Positions 11,737 through 21,545 of a DNA stretch of 64,000 nt are shown here, piece after piece. This stretch comes from Closterium sp. NIES-65 (lineage: Eukaryota; Streptophyta; Zygnematophyceae; Desmidiales; Closteriaceae). A program made the position numbers and the translations under genes. Under the pieces are notes generated by a model. The model worked only from the letters and a program-made list of their open reading frames with translations, had not been told where the DNA came from and did not search any database. The DNA is taken from assembly GCA_948144175.1 (NCBI GenBank), contig CANXME010001258.1, positions 1,907,001-1,971,000 on the forward strand, written 5' to 3'. Numbering within the stretch: position 1 is the stretch's first letter; every line of letters begins with the position of its first letter.

Positions 11737-12113
11737 TGTCAGTAGATCTGCACTGCGGATGCTCGATTGATCCTACGGGGGGTTACAGGCGTGTTTGCCT
11801 GGGGGGTTATGGGCGCACTCTGACCCGCTACTTAACAAGCCCTTTTATCCCAATGGTCTAGTGACTGGGATTCTGACATGGTATCAGAGCGGTCTCGGGT
11901 TCGAATCCCGGTGTATGCACATGTAGGCCGTTGCCGCTGTGCTCAGTCCTGGGCCTCCCAGTGTGGGGGGGTGTCAGTAGATCTGCACTGTGGATGCCCG
12001 ATTGATCCTACGGGGGGTTACAGGCGCGTTTGCCTGGGGGGTTATGGGCGCACTCTGACCCGCTACTTAACAAGCGCTTTTATCCCAATGGTCTAGTGAC
12101 TGGGATTCTGACA
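11737..12113 (+). mobile_element. TRIM-2: second TRIM copy, inserted in gypsy K
   Basis: This has two 142-bp terminal repeats (11737-11878 and 11972-12113) around a 93-bp middle. TGGTATCAGAGC immediately follows the first repeat, and a seven-G polypurine tract precedes the second. The flanks show TTTTT on both sides (11732-11736 and 12114-12118), which fits a 5-bp duplication but is low complexity. The two repeats differ at about four positions (near 3%), so this copy is older than TRIM-1. K's leader continues on either side, as seen by comparison with G at 56800-56900. Confidence 0.92.
11854..11908 (+). promoter_or_regulatory. tRNA-like A box and B box across the TRIM LTR/primer-site junction
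   Basis: TGGTCTAGTG with downstream TGGGATTC at 11854-11873 resembles the A-box/D-arm region of tRNA-Glu. GGTTCGAATCC at 11898-11908 matches the B-box consensus and sits in a T-arm-like hairpin (CGGG TTCGAAT CCCG). The offset between the starts of the two boxes is 44 nt, as in real tRNA genes. TRIM-1 has the same pair on the minus strand (A box ending at 2270, B box 2216-2226) at the same offset. The A box lies in the LTR and the B box beyond the primer site. Function as a Pol III promoter is inference. Confidence 0.6.
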
Positions 12114-12175
12114 TTTTTAAGGCTGGAATTTTGTGGTTGAATCAATTCTCGTGTAAATGAGCTCTGATTACCAAG

Positions 12176-12470
12176 GGTGAGGATCAAAGAACTGGTTCAG
12201 AAAATCTATTATAATCACCCGGGTACAACACGAGGCTATCTATAGGCCCGACATAAGGCCAGTAAGCCTGGTGTTACAAGAAGGTTCCGCGGGACATGAA
12301 GTGTCCAGAACGGGTCCTTCCTGAATCTGGTAGAAGTAATTAGGTGGCTATCGAAAAGTAAGCAATGATTCTAAAGAAATTGAGCGCAAGCATGCATACT
12401 AGAATAGAACTAACCAATGTAAAGCATGATAAAGGTAAATCCAAGCAGGTAGATGCCTCGTACTCTCACA
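12176..12470 (-). repeat. 5' LTR of gypsy K
   Basis: This runs from GGTGAGGATC to CGTACTCTCACA. It aligns with the G LTRs (56904-57281), including GGTACAACACGAGGCTAT and GGTTCCGCGGG. It is shorter (295 bp against 378 and 367) and diverged. Confidence 0.8.
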
Positions 12471-15146
12471 TAGTTGTACTCAGGATTCATCATTGAAAAC
12501 TGAAATTGATCCTTCGATCCTCTCAAACGACGGTGGTTCCCCATTTTGCGCAGCTCGCCGTTCTTTTGGCGCCCCATGGAGTTCCCCAACCTCCTGTTGA
12601 TGTCTGTGTTATGGTACACTCAATTGTCCTGACGCACTGATTTCTAGTTCTTGTTCTTCCATTGTTGCAGGTTTGGTTTTGCCAGAAGTGGTGGTCGGCA
12701 GTTGGAAAAGCACGAGTTCGGCAAATGCCATCTGGACCAGGTCGCTCGAGATTAGTTTCTTATGTGTGCGTCCATATTGGCGGTGGTGAGGATGCGGTAG
12801 TCTTCAAAAGAAGTGTCCAGTCATTGTCGTTGTTATTTTACTGTAAGGTAAAGTTGAGGACGAAGACTCCATCATTGTCGACCGCCTTCCCGATGTAGGT
12901 CTTTTTGTAAAACAACTCGAACACCATTGCTTTGCAATTTGCCCATTTTTTCAACTCCACACTTCATGAGTTGTCCCAGAGAGAGAAGGTTGAACTGTAG
13001 GTCGCTGGCCACCAGGACGTCGTCGGCGTGGATGGTGAAGTTCTTGTCGTCAGACTACATGAAGATTTCTCCAATCTCGTAAACCTTGAGGTTGTTGCCG
13101 TTTACAACCGTTATTTAAGACGGGTGGTTTAGTCACCTTTGATTAACAATGAACGTCGCTGACCCGACCATGTGCTGTTTGCAGCAGCTGTCCAGGTACC
13201 ACTTGTTGAAGTTGTGTCAAGTGCATCGAGCGATGTTGGCGATTCGCAGCATGATGAAGTGGTCGAGGTCGACTTGATACTAGGTGATTTTGTTCTCGTG
13301 CGTGACAACGAAGTTGGGCAGCAACTCTGGTGAGCTCAAAGGTGAATTTGTAGTTCGGATGAAATTGCTGGCCTATCGTTCTAGGATGTGACAGTGGGAT
13401 CGTTGTCCGGATCTGGCACGAGGAGTTCGATTGGTCCAATTGGGAGAAAATAGATGTTATTGTAGTAGCCGGTTTTCTGCGACGAATTATGCAACTCAAG
13501 ATCGTGCCTTTTCCCTAGTCCTTAGCAAAGATGCGCGGAGGAATGTGCGAAGTGCTTGCGACTGCAAGAGGCGAACTCATCATCATAGCTTGAGACGCGC
13601 TGACGGTGCTGAAGAACGAGATGAAGGCCGATGCTGGAAGACGGGTGAGACTTTGTTGCGCCTTTCGTAGGCGGCTTTGCGTTTGAAGCAGCGGTCCATT
13701 GTGTGTCCTAGTTTCTTGCAATACTTGCATGTTTCTTTTCTCGAGAGGCGCACCAGCGTAAAATACTAACTTGCTTCTTTTGCCGATTCTCTTGTTGTAC
13801 ATGTCAATCTCTAGTTACTCTACGAGAAGCGTGGCGAAGAGGAAACCTTCGAAGATGGCTCCTTGTATGCGAAGCAGGTATTTGCATTGGTGTTATTCCA
13901 GTCCTAGTCCCGAGAGGACTATGGTGACAAACATGTTGTCAATAACGTTTCCTCTGCATTTCTTAAACTGGTCGCGCAAGTTTCTGCAGCAATTGATATA
14001 TGGTATATGGTACTGCTTTTTCACCTTGAGCCATTTTGACCGATGTAAGTTGACTAAGTAGTTGATTCATAGTAATTGGATCTATTGCCATGTACATATT
14101 TTGCAGGTACTCCCAAGAAGATTGTGCGTGCGCTCATTGAGTCTTGAATTATTGAATGCCAAGCTGCTCAGTGGGGGGGGGGGCTTGTTGTGAATGAGAG
14201 CGGTGTATGCGAGGAGGGACTCGTTGTAGAAGAGTGTATTTTCCTGGTCGATGCCTTCACTTGGCGTAAGAGTCCCATCGTAGTACATCCGAATTTGAGC
14301 AATGTTTGCAAGTAATTCGAAATTGAAGCTCCTCGTGTACAAGTCTTTGCAGAGACGCTAACACTACGGAGTGTGTTCGCTGATTGTCGTATATAGGTAC
14401 TGAAGCTTGATAATTGTCAAAGGTGAAGGACCTTTCAGAGTTTACTCGACGATTTTCACCAGGAAGAGGAAGGCCTACGACTCCTCTGACATAGCTTGAG
14501 CCGTCAATGCTCATCGAGTGATGGCGCTCAAGGGCGCTGATGCATGCGATGAGCTATTCAACAACGTTTGCATTAGCGGATATTACCATTGACGACACAT
14601 TTGTTGCCAGTGGTGGGTTCGGGGAGTCTGTCGTATGTTTGCCTTCATGAGGCGTGACGCAGAACTTGTAATGAAGAATTTAATAAAGGAAAGTTATATG
14701 AAGAACGATGGTCTGCCGTATTTTTCGCTTTGATACCATATTGATATAACCAAAGGATCTTTAGTGGACAGGATATGCTTGCCAGATAATCAAGACAACG
14801 GAATTCTTAGATGGCCTTGCTATAAAAGGTACAAAGAGGGTATATAGCTTCGTCATAACTAGCCATGTAATATGAGGGGTGCATTCCATTTCAACTGTTT
14901 TGCAAGCATCACTACGATTGCAGTGAATATTGTGATCCTTTACAGTTACCATGTCGCAGTTTGTAACCTCCTATGACAGTTGCGGGGTGGTCAATATTCG
15001 TGACAGTTAACTTTCCCGACTATTGACCTTCGCTGCGGGCTCTATATCAGCTACCGCGATATTAGTCGAGAAGAAGATTCATTAGGAACCAATGTGCTAC
15101 GATGAAACCTTCAAGAATGGCTAAAAAACCATTTGGTCATTCCAAC
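12471..15146 (-). mobile_element. Element L: 5' part of a Ty1/copia copy (fossil)
   Basis: This is a relative of A on the minus strand. Its 5' LTR is 14739-15146, with a primer site just left of it (TGGTATCAAAGC on the minus strand). Gag pieces occupy about 13860-14514 (MSIDGSSYVRGVVGLPLPGE, near-identical to A). A Gag tail and protease region lies at about 12840-13800. The left side stops at the end of gypsy K's LTR, and no RT or RNase H is present. There are many breaks. K's LTR border falls exactly at the junction, so either K landed here and the rest was lost, or the remainder was removed earlier. Confidence 0.8.
14739..15146 (-). repeat. 5' LTR of element L
   Basis: This begins TATTGATATAACCAAAGGATC and ends CATTCCAACA, matching the A-family LTR pattern (TGTTGATAT...CCAACA) but well diverged. 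Bases 15147-15255, up to element B, show nothing recognisable. Confidence 0.75.
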
Positions 15147-15255
15147 AGTAGCCGCTCACATCATGCTGCTTGACCCCTTGGTGCGACATTGTCGTCAACG
15201 CCCACAGCAGATTTGTCCCACGTGGAATTTTTCGGGCTAGCCCCAACGTGGTTTC

Positions 15256-15388
15256 TGTGAAACAAGGAAAACAGGAATGAATGAACTAGCAGAGAAAATG
15301 AGTACAAGTAGGAAACCCTAGAATTGTGTACCCCCTATAGGCTAACCCACTGTAGCCTACACAAGCATAACATATATAATGTTTGACA
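15256..15388 (-). repeat. 3' LTR of element B
   Basis: This is TGTGAAACAAGG...TGTTTGACA, 133 bp, identical to 19656-19788. It contains the inverted repeat TAGGCTA/TAGCCTA (about 15337-15360). CACCCCCATAGG to its right is the complement of the polypurine tract. Confidence 0.93.
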
Positions 15389-15598
15389 CACCCCCATAGG
15401 CAAAGTGGGGGAGAACAAGGGGTCACAAGACCAGTCAAGCAAAGCAAAGCAAGCTCAGGGTGGATCACAAAGTCACCACACAGTCCGAGCACAAGAGCAG
15501 GGCCAGAGGCCAGTTCACATGCAGGAGTACAGACATATATATAAAACTAGACAAGCAAGAGCAGGTATATATATATATATGTCACAGTACAAGTGAAG
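15389..15598 (-). other. B: conserved 3' non-coding region with TA microsatellite
   Basis: This lies between the RNase H stop and the 3' LTR. It holds the polypurine-tract hairpin (CCCCCA/TGGGGG arms at 15390-15412), the TGATCCACCCTGAGCTTGC-type segment and a TA repeat at about 15565-15581. The same order is seen in C, D, F and I. Confidence 0.7.
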
Positions 15599-15850
15599 TC
15601 AAGAGGAGAGCAAGTGAGGCAAGACAGGCACAAGACCCAACTGGGTGCAAAAGCGCTGATGGTCACAAGGCGCGAGTGCCTTGGTGAACACATCAGCAGT
15701 GTTGGCCTCAGAGGCCACGTACGCAAGTCGCAACTGACCACGCTGCTGCAGCTCACGAGCAAGGAAGTAGCGGAGAGCAATGTGCTTCGTTCTGTGCTCC
15801 AAGCGCTGCTCTCGACACAAGGCCAGCATGGCCTTGTTGTCTACGTCGGA
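15599..15850 (-). pseudogene. B: RNase H C-terminal part
   Basis: This carries RTKHIALRYFLARELQQRGQLRLAYVAS and NTADVFTKAL, then HQRFCTQLGLVPVLPHLLSS at the stop. It is nearly identical to the end of C's polyprotein. Confidence 0.85.
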
Positions 15851-15889
15851 CACGGAACACAGACGCATCGCCAACCTTCCCCGTCCACA

Positions 15890-17195
15890 GCAAGGCTGGG
15901 GACATCGCAGGCCGAGAGACCCGGGGGTGAAGGTTGAGCTGATGCGCCGCGTACCTCACCGCAAACGGCCACAGAAAATGGGGGGCAGCCGCATGCATCA
16001 TGGACGTACGAGCGACATCCATGACCATGCCAATGCGGCGCTCAGCAATCCCATTTTGCTGTGGTGAGTCCGGAAGCGTGAAGGTCTGGCGGATCCCCCG
16101 TGCACGACAGTAGTCCCGCAGAAGGCGAGAAGAGAACTCTCCGCCTCTGTCCGAGTGCAGACGCAGAACAGGAAAGTCCGAGCCGAAGCTCTTCCTGAGC
16201 TGGAGACGAGCCTCGCGGATCCAGTCAATCAGCACCTCAGTGACCGCATCCTTGCTGCGCAAGGGGAGGACTGTGGTGTAACGCGAGTAGTCGTCAACCA
16301 CCAACAGGAAGTAGCGCTCGTAACCCTGCCCACGGACGGGGGCTGGGCCCCACACATCCATGTGAAGCGTCTGCAGGGGAGCCTCTGTCGGGGGGAAGTG
16401 GGAGGAGTGAGGAGTAGCCCGGAGGCGACCCTCGACACAGGGGACACAGGAAGGTCCTGGCCCGGAGGGGAGAGGAGGGAGAGACTGGGGAAGACCAGAG
16501 ACAAGGACACGGGAAGCCATGCTCCGAAGACGGGGCAAGGAGGGGTGGCCAAGACGGTGGTGCCACAGGAGAGTCTCGTGAGACAGGAGGCGACAAGAAC
16601 AGGGGGCAGACTCAGGACCTGACCGGGACGCAGCAGCAAGCACCTGACCCGACGCAGCCACCTGACCAGACGCAGGGACAGGTTGAGACTCAACGGTCAG
16701 GGTGTAGAGACTCGACCCCGGCCGACGCGAGAACGTGGCCAGGTGTCGGCCTGTGCGTGCCTCCGTGCAGTGGGTCACCCGCTGACTCGCAGGAGTGAAC
16801 TGGTGAACCCCCACATCCTGCAGGTCCGCTCCACTCACCAAGTTCGTAGAGAACGAGGGAAGGTACAGACCAGACAGGGTGCCCGAAGGGGCAGCCGGAC
16901 ACGGGAGGACAGTGGAGAAGTGAGACAGGACAGGACCCCCAGAGGGGTCAGCAAGGGAGACCGCAACCGGCCGGCCGAGCGGCGTAAGGGTAGTGCGGTC
17001 TCGAAAGAAGGAGCGAGAAGCCCCGGAGTCAAGTGTGAAAGTGAGGGAGGACGAGGACGACGCAGTACCTGAGAGCGCAGTCTCACCAGTACCTGAGAGC
17101 ACAGACGCACTGGCACCTAGAGCAGCAGCCTCACAAGCACCTAGCGCAGCAGCACCAATGCCCGGGTCGGGCTGGAAACACCGGTAACCCTCATT
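15890..17195 (-). pseudogene. B: protease and integrase region
   Basis: From the right: a protease with FTLDSGASRSFFRDRTTLTPLG; a WHHRLGHPSLPRLRSMA zinc-binding motif; an integrase core with HMDVWGP, VVDDYSRYTTVLPL, LHSDRGGEFSS and QQNGIAERRIG (the D, D and E of the catalytic triad); then LWPFAVRYAAHQLNLHPRVS. The family's integrase-RT linker and RT do not follow. The part to the right of 17102 continues the family's Ala/Pro-rich segment between Gag and protease. Confidence 0.85.
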
Positions 17196-17204
17196 CTCCT
17201 CACT

Positions 17205-18590
17205 TTAATCCACAGCATACATAGCAGCAAGGATAGCATCAAAATCGAGATCAAAGATCGCTACACCAGCCCTAAGAAGCTCATCCCAGCGAGGGATCTC
17301 ACTAGCCCCAGGGAACTGCCGACGCCAAGCGTCCGTCAGGCGGCCAAAGCAGCGCTGAGTGGCGTGGGCACCCCCACACTGCTCACCCGCGCGGTCGCCG
17401 GAACGAAGAACGTAGGTGCAGGGACCAGTACCCCCACCCCTCTGACGCCCAGCGTACCACTCACGAAGCTGCTGAGGCGGAGGGATGTCCCGCGAGCGCT
17501 GCTGCTGCTGCCGCTGCGAGCGCTGGCCACCACCACCGCCGCTACGCTGGTGGGTACCACCCCGACCAGCCCCACCTCCTCCACCACCACCGCCTCCTCC
17601 GCTGCCGCCTCCACCGCCTCCACCTCCGCCGCCTCCACCTCCGCCGCTGCCACCACCACCACCGCTGGCACCACCACCACCGTCTCCGCCGCTGCTGCCA
17701 CCACCACCACCACCACCCCCGCCACTAGTCCCGCCACCACCCCCACTCCCTCCGCCGCCACCGCCGCCACCGCCACCGCCCCCTCCAGCTCCACCCGCGC
17801 CCTTGCACCCCTTGCCCTTGCTAGAGCGACGTCTCCCACTAGGGGTAGACGCCGCGCCGACCGACTCAAGACCAAGTAGGTCGGCAGCAGCAGCAGAGGC
17901 AACAGAGGGCAGCAAGGGGGAAGGAGAACACCCCTCAAAGATGGGGGTGCGAGGGTCACCACGAGAAGCACCTACAGCGACTATGCTCTTCTCCGCTGCA
18001 AGGAGGGCCTTCTCGAGGAGGTCGACGGTGAGGGTGGTGGGACAGACAGCGAGAAAGTGGTCCCTGACAACGCGAAGGGAGTCAGGGAGGCGCGCGACTA
18101 CGTAGTAGAGAGCGATGTACATGGGGGGGGGGTTCTTAGCGCAGAACTCAGCAGGAAGGGCGGCGCGGTAGCGAGTGTCACTAGTGCGGAGGTGCGTAAT
18201 GAGGTCAGCAACAGTGGGAAAGGCAGAGAGGTCAGGAAAGAGGTAGGGAAGCATGAGACGGCTCAGTGCAGCAGTGGCAGGGGAGGAGTAGCGCGCAACT
18301 ACAGCGTCGTACAAGGTCTGAGCACTCTTGTACTGGCTAAAGTGCGCACGCTCAGAGGTAGGGAGGTGGCGACGCACAGCAAGACGTGCAGCAGCATCGC
18401 GGGTGGCCCACTGAGAGCAGACAGAGGGATCAGCATCAGCAGCAGGAGGAGGAGAGGCGCCAGAGGTGAGGTCAAAGAGAGAAAGGTCGTCAGCCCTGTC
18501 GCACTGTAAGAACAGCTGCAGGTCGTCTAACCAGACCTCAAAATCAATGGCGCGACCCTCAGCGTCGAAAGCTAGGACACTAGGGGTAGC
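17205..18590 (-). CDS. B: Gag with glycine-rich tail
   Basis: The start used is MATPSVLAFDAEGRAIDFEVW at 18590; the open frame extends further upstream into leader repeats (to 18797). The copia-type Gag core includes FSQYKSAQTLYDAVVARYSSP, LMLPYLFPDL and YRAALPAEFCAKNPPP. A Lys-rich patch (RRRSSKGKGCKG) is followed by more than 100 residues that are mostly glycine, then Arg/Gln-rich sequence and LREWYAGRQ. Near the end is a Cys/His motif, C-x13-C-x3-H-x4-C (starting CTYVLRSGDRAG), where other copias have CX2CX4HX4C. It ends DAILAAMYAVD. The frame looks open throughout. Its likely roles are particle formation and RNA binding. Confidence 0.85.
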   Translation of the reverse strand, partial: ATPSVLAFDAEGRAIDFEVWLDDLQLFLQCDRADDLSLFDLTSGASPPPAADADPSVCSQWATRDAAARLAVRRHLPTSERAHFSQYKSAQTLYDAVVARYSSPATAALSRLMLPYLFPDLSAFPTVADLITHLRTSDTRYRAALPAEFCAKNPPPMYIALYYVVARLPDSLRVVRDHFLAVCPTTLTVDLLEKALLAAEKSIVAVGASRGDPRTPIFEGCSPSPLLPSVASAAAADLLGLESVGAASTPSGRRRSSKGKGCKGAGGAGGGGGGGGGGGGGSGGGGGTSGGGGGGGGGSSGGDGGGGASGGGGGSGGGGGGGGGGGGGGSGGGGGGGGGGAGRGGTHQRSGGGGGQRSQRQQQQRSRDIPPPQQLREWYAGRQRGGGTGPCTYVLRSGDRAGEQCGGAHATQRCFGRLTDAWRRQFPGASEIPRWDELLRAGVAIFDLDFDAILAAMYAVD

Positions 18591-18597
18591 CATGGCG

Positions 18598-19640
18598 ACG
18601 ACAGCGACGCAGTGAAAGCAGTAGGGACTGTGCTCACCAGGCAGGGCAGGTCGTGCAGCTCTGCAGAAAGGCGGCTCAGCGACCGGGCAGCTCGGGTGCA
18701 CAGCGGCTCGGCTCCCGGGCGGCTCGGTGGCTGGGCGGCTGGGGCGCAGGGCGGCTCGGCTCCCGGACGGCTCGGCGGCTGGGCGGCTCGGGTGCACGGC
18801 GGCTCGGCTCCCGGGCGGCTCGGCGGCAGGGCGGCTCGGGTCCCGGGCGGCTCGGCTCCCGGGCGGTTCGGCTGCTGGGGCGGCTAGGCCGGGAGATGCA
18901 GGGGCGGGGCCGTCAGGTGCAGCGGCGGGTCGACCGGTGCAGTGGCGGGCCGGCTGGTGCAGCGGCGGGCCGGCAGGTGCAGCGGCGGGCCGTAGGGTGC
19001 AGCGGCGGGCCGTAGGGTGCAGCGGCGGGCCGGCAGGTGCAGTGGCGGGGCCGTCAGGTGAAGCGGCGGGCCGCTGGGTGCAGCGGCGGGCCGGCAGGTG
19101 CAGCGGCGGGCCGGCAGGAGCAGCGGCGGGCCGGCAGGAGCAGCGGCGGGGCCGTCAGGTGAGGCGGCGGGCCGGCAGGAGCAGCGGCGGGCCGTAGGGT
19201 GCAGCGGCGGGGCCGTCAGAGGCGGCGGGCCGCTGGGTGCAGCGGCGGGCCGGCAGGTGCAGCGGCGGGCCGGCAGGAGCAGCGGCGGGCCGGCAGGAGC
19301 AGCGGCGGAGCCGTCAGAGGCGGCGGGCCGTAGGGTGCAGCCGCGGGCCGTAGGGTGCAGCGGCGGGGCCGTCAGAGGCGGCGGCGGGGCCGCGGCAGTA
19401 GAGGCGGGGCCGCGTCAGGGGAGGCGGCGGGGCCGCGTCAGGGGAGGCGGCGGGGCCGCGTCAGGGGAGGCGGCGGGGCCGCGTCAAGCAGGCGGCGGGG
19501 CCGCGATCAGGAGAGGTGGCGGGGCCGCGTCTGAGGGACAGCGGGGCCGCGAGGGAAAAGGCGACCCGAGGGGTCGCTAAAAAAAAGGCGCGCCTCGGGG
19601 CGCGCTTCGGTGGGCCCTAAAAAAACGGTCCTAAGGCAGG
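18598..19640 (-). repeat. B: GC-rich minisatellite leader
   Basis: This is the leader between the primer site and Gag. Bases 18690-18900 are variants of GGCGGCTCGG(CT)xxxGG. Bases 18900-19550 are tandem near-20-bp units of the form GCAGCGGCGGGCCGGCAGGT with many variants. It then reads GGGCCGCGTCAGGGGAGGCGG. It is non-coding in the sense direction, and the long open frames on the plus strand here are by-products of the repeat. Confidence 0.85.
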
Positions 19641-19655
19641 ACCCGCTCTATACCA

Positions 19656-19788
19656 TGTGAAACAAGGAAAACAGGAATGAATGAACTAGCAGAGAAAATG
19701 AGTACAAGTAGGAAACCCTAGAATTGTGTACCCCCTATAGGCTAACCCACTGTAGCCTACACAAGCATAACATATATAATGTTTGACA
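19656..19788 (-). repeat. 5' LTR of element B
   Basis: It is identical to 15256-15388. The primer site lies immediately left, reading TGGTATAGAGCGGGTCC on the minus strand. Confidence 0.93.
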
Positions 19789-21044
19789 GTTTCTAGCACC
19801 GGAGCTTCTATTTACTCATCTGGCGACTTGTTGCTGTCCGGTTTTGAGAGATGCTCCTCAAAAGCTGATGGGAGCAAGAGCGTGAGCACGAGCCAATCGC
19901 TCGTGTGTCTTGGAGCCGGCGGTATCGGAGGAGCAGGAGGAATAGGAGGAGCAGGGGGCGCAGGTGGCGTAGGAGGGTGTGATGGCTCTAGTGGCTTTGG
20001 TGGGACACGGCTATACCAGCTGTCAGCGGTAACTTGAAAGGCGGGCCTAGGCTTTCTCTTTAACAGAAAGTGTGTGCCAGCAAATTCCGCCATGGTTTTT
20101 GTAGCCAGGCGGGCGAAACAAGGACAACTGAATAAAAAAGCTGCAAGTATGGGCAAAGAAATGAAGTTCACAGGGGACCTCGTTGGGGAGAGGCGCGTAC
20201 CTCCCCTGCCTGAACTCGTAGTGGAGGGTTCGCAGCACCACACATGCTGCGCTGGCAGGGGACATTCGACCACCTTCTAGTGGGTTCGAATGAGATGCTC
20301 CTACTTGGCAGTGCATGCAGGGCTTACTTTATCAGACTAAAATGGTCGGATTGTCTGGAATCTCAAGGCATTTTGGAACGTTCCTGTTTTTTCAGAGTTG
20401 TGTGATTTTGAAACATGATGATTTCGGACTTGCACTTGTCTGAATACTGAGAAAATCATTGTAGTGACTATGCGAATAACGAGACTTCAGACTACACTGG
20501 GTACGAACCCAGAAACACGAATTTGGGATTTTTATGAAGGTTCGAGTACGTCATATGTTGTCGTTGTACAAAAACACCCTTCCGTCTATGAACAATTTTT
20601 GCCGCCTGTTTTCCTACGATTTGCAGACAAATTGCCGCGCTAAATCATTAACATGGCGAAATTGGCACAGGCATGCGGTGTCAGGGGGGAGAGGGGGGGG
20701 GGGAACCGGTATGCTGGAGCAGTCAAGTTTGTTCGTGCTGCAATTTGTACAGTACAAAAGTGGCAGTGCTGTGCTGTATAGTAGTGATGGGTGACGGGCA
20801 TGCCGGTGCAACACCACCGACGATGACAAACAACCACCCATCAACGTGTTAGGGGATTTGGCCGACAGTGGTGAGTGGGTTGGGGACTTCTACTCCAATG
20901 ATTCCTTTGCAACCCCGCTCTGCTTTGCTCGGCTGTCTTAGTTTTGTGTTGGTGCGACATTCTGTTTGACGCATTTCACTCCTGAGCCATAACAAACCAG
21001 GCGGTAACGCTTCTGCTGATGCAGATGAAGTGGTTAGGTCCGGC
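19789..21044. other. Non-transposon island; no confident gene
   Basis: This is the only stretch in the window with no recognisable transposon sequence. It is less GC-rich than its neighbours. It holds one small proline-rich open frame (19812-20093, minus) and otherwise no frame that I can defend. Element B inserted at its left edge, so bases 15147-15255 are its former left neighbour. Confidence 0.5.
19812..20093 (-). CDS. Hypothetical small proline-rich protein (weak)
   Basis: This is a 93-residue frame starting MAEFAGTHFLLKRKPRPAFQ and ending LSKPDSNKSPDE. A central stretch repeats PPAPPIPPAPPIPPAP. The same frame stays open upstream to 20273, so the true start is uncertain. The stop lies about 18 bp from the target duplication of element B, so B landed just beyond the 3' end. 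I do not recognise a family. Short length and low-complexity proline content make a chance frame quite possible. Confidence 0.22.
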   Translation of the reverse strand: MAEFAGTHFLLKRKPRPAFQVTADSWYSRVPPKPLEPSHPPTPPAPPAPPIPPAPPIPPAPRHTSDWLVLTLLLPSAFEEHLSKPDSNKSPDE

Positions 21045-21484
21045 CTCACACGAAAGATATTGTTCGTGCTTCTGATGTGTCGAGCACTACAATATAAACG
21101 AAGCGAAGTGCAGCAAAGCAACAGCGAGTCAACCAAAGCGGTTGACAAAAGCAATAGCAAGAGGTTAACCGAAGGTCAAAGGTCAGCGACCTTTGATCCG
21201 CCGAAAGCAGCGTGACAGCAAGGACACATAACAGACTCGCTATTGAGCAGTTACCCGAGTCCTCGATGTATCAAACCGCAACAGCAGTAACAGTTAGTTG
21301 AACCTTTCATATTCCTTGTAATCATATAAAGCCCTATATATCTTTGCTATTATCCACTTATCTTGTTCTCACACACCAGTGCAATGTGGTTCAATCAACC
21401 AGTTCACTAAGACGCTTCCGCTTCTACATCATTATCCTGAGCCTTAGTCTTGAAACAATCCTAAGGGCTTTCCTCAGCCCAACA
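21045..21484 (+). repeat. 5' LTR of element H
   Basis: The part from about 21061 (TGTTCGTGCTTCTGATGTG) matches the 3' LTR at 34186-34319. The exact left end is unclear, so the start is approximate. It ends CAGCCCAACA, directly followed by the primer site TGGTATGAGTGCC at 21485. Confidence 0.75.
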
Positions 21485-21545
21485 TGGTATGAGTGCCTGC
21501 AAGACAAGACTCAAATCTATTCAACTTCCTACTACAACAGAAGGC

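Larger units (their letters stand above)
10535..12470 (-). mobile_element. Element K: 5' part of a Ty3/gypsy copy (fossil)
   Basis: This is collinear with element G (47990-49320 and 56274-57281). From the right it has a 5' LTR (12176-12470), a primer site (TGGTAATCAGAGC on the minus strand), a leader, a Gag region and the lysine-rich segment between Gag and protease. The rest of pol is absent at the junction with J. A TRIM is inserted in its leader (11737-12113). The coding parts are degraded with many breaks. It is clearly older than G, judging by divergence in the shared segments. Confidence 0.85.
15256..19788 (-). mobile_element. Element B: young, shortened Ty1/copia copy
   Basis: It is bounded by two 133-bp LTRs, identical by eye (15256-15388 and 19656-19788), and a perfect 5-bp target duplication GTTTC (15251-15255 and 19789-19793). 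From the right it reads: primer site (complement of ACCCGCTCTATACCA, 19641-19655), repeat-rich leader, Gag, protease, integrase, then the RNase H end and a conserved 3' non-coding segment. No reverse transcriptase region is seen, so the copy is shorter than its relatives and cannot be autonomous. Identical LTRs mean a recent insertion, so it was probably moved by proteins from other copies. It has a few breaks in all. Confidence 0.93.

Noticed and set aside
11850-11925. A genuine tRNA-Glu gene
   Set aside because: A and B boxes are present at tRNA spacing, but the acceptor ends do not pair and the sequence lies exactly across an LTR/primer-site junction in both copies.
17364-18105. Long plus-strand frames of poly-Pro, poly-Thr and poly-Ala opposite B's Gag
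   Set aside because: They are the complement of the polyglycine-coding repeat. GC-rich triplet repeats stay open in several frames. No start context or domain is present.
18612-19580. Several Gly/Arg/Ala-rich plus-strand frames in B's leader
   Set aside because: They lie antisense in a tandem-repeat leader with no domain. The frames exist because the repeats lack stops.
20141-20200. A 60-bp intron in a two-exon gene on the minus strand of the island
   Set aside because: GT and AG borders can be found, but the flanking frames do not give a recognisable protein and the sequence is also open unspliced, so there is no reason to prefer an intron.
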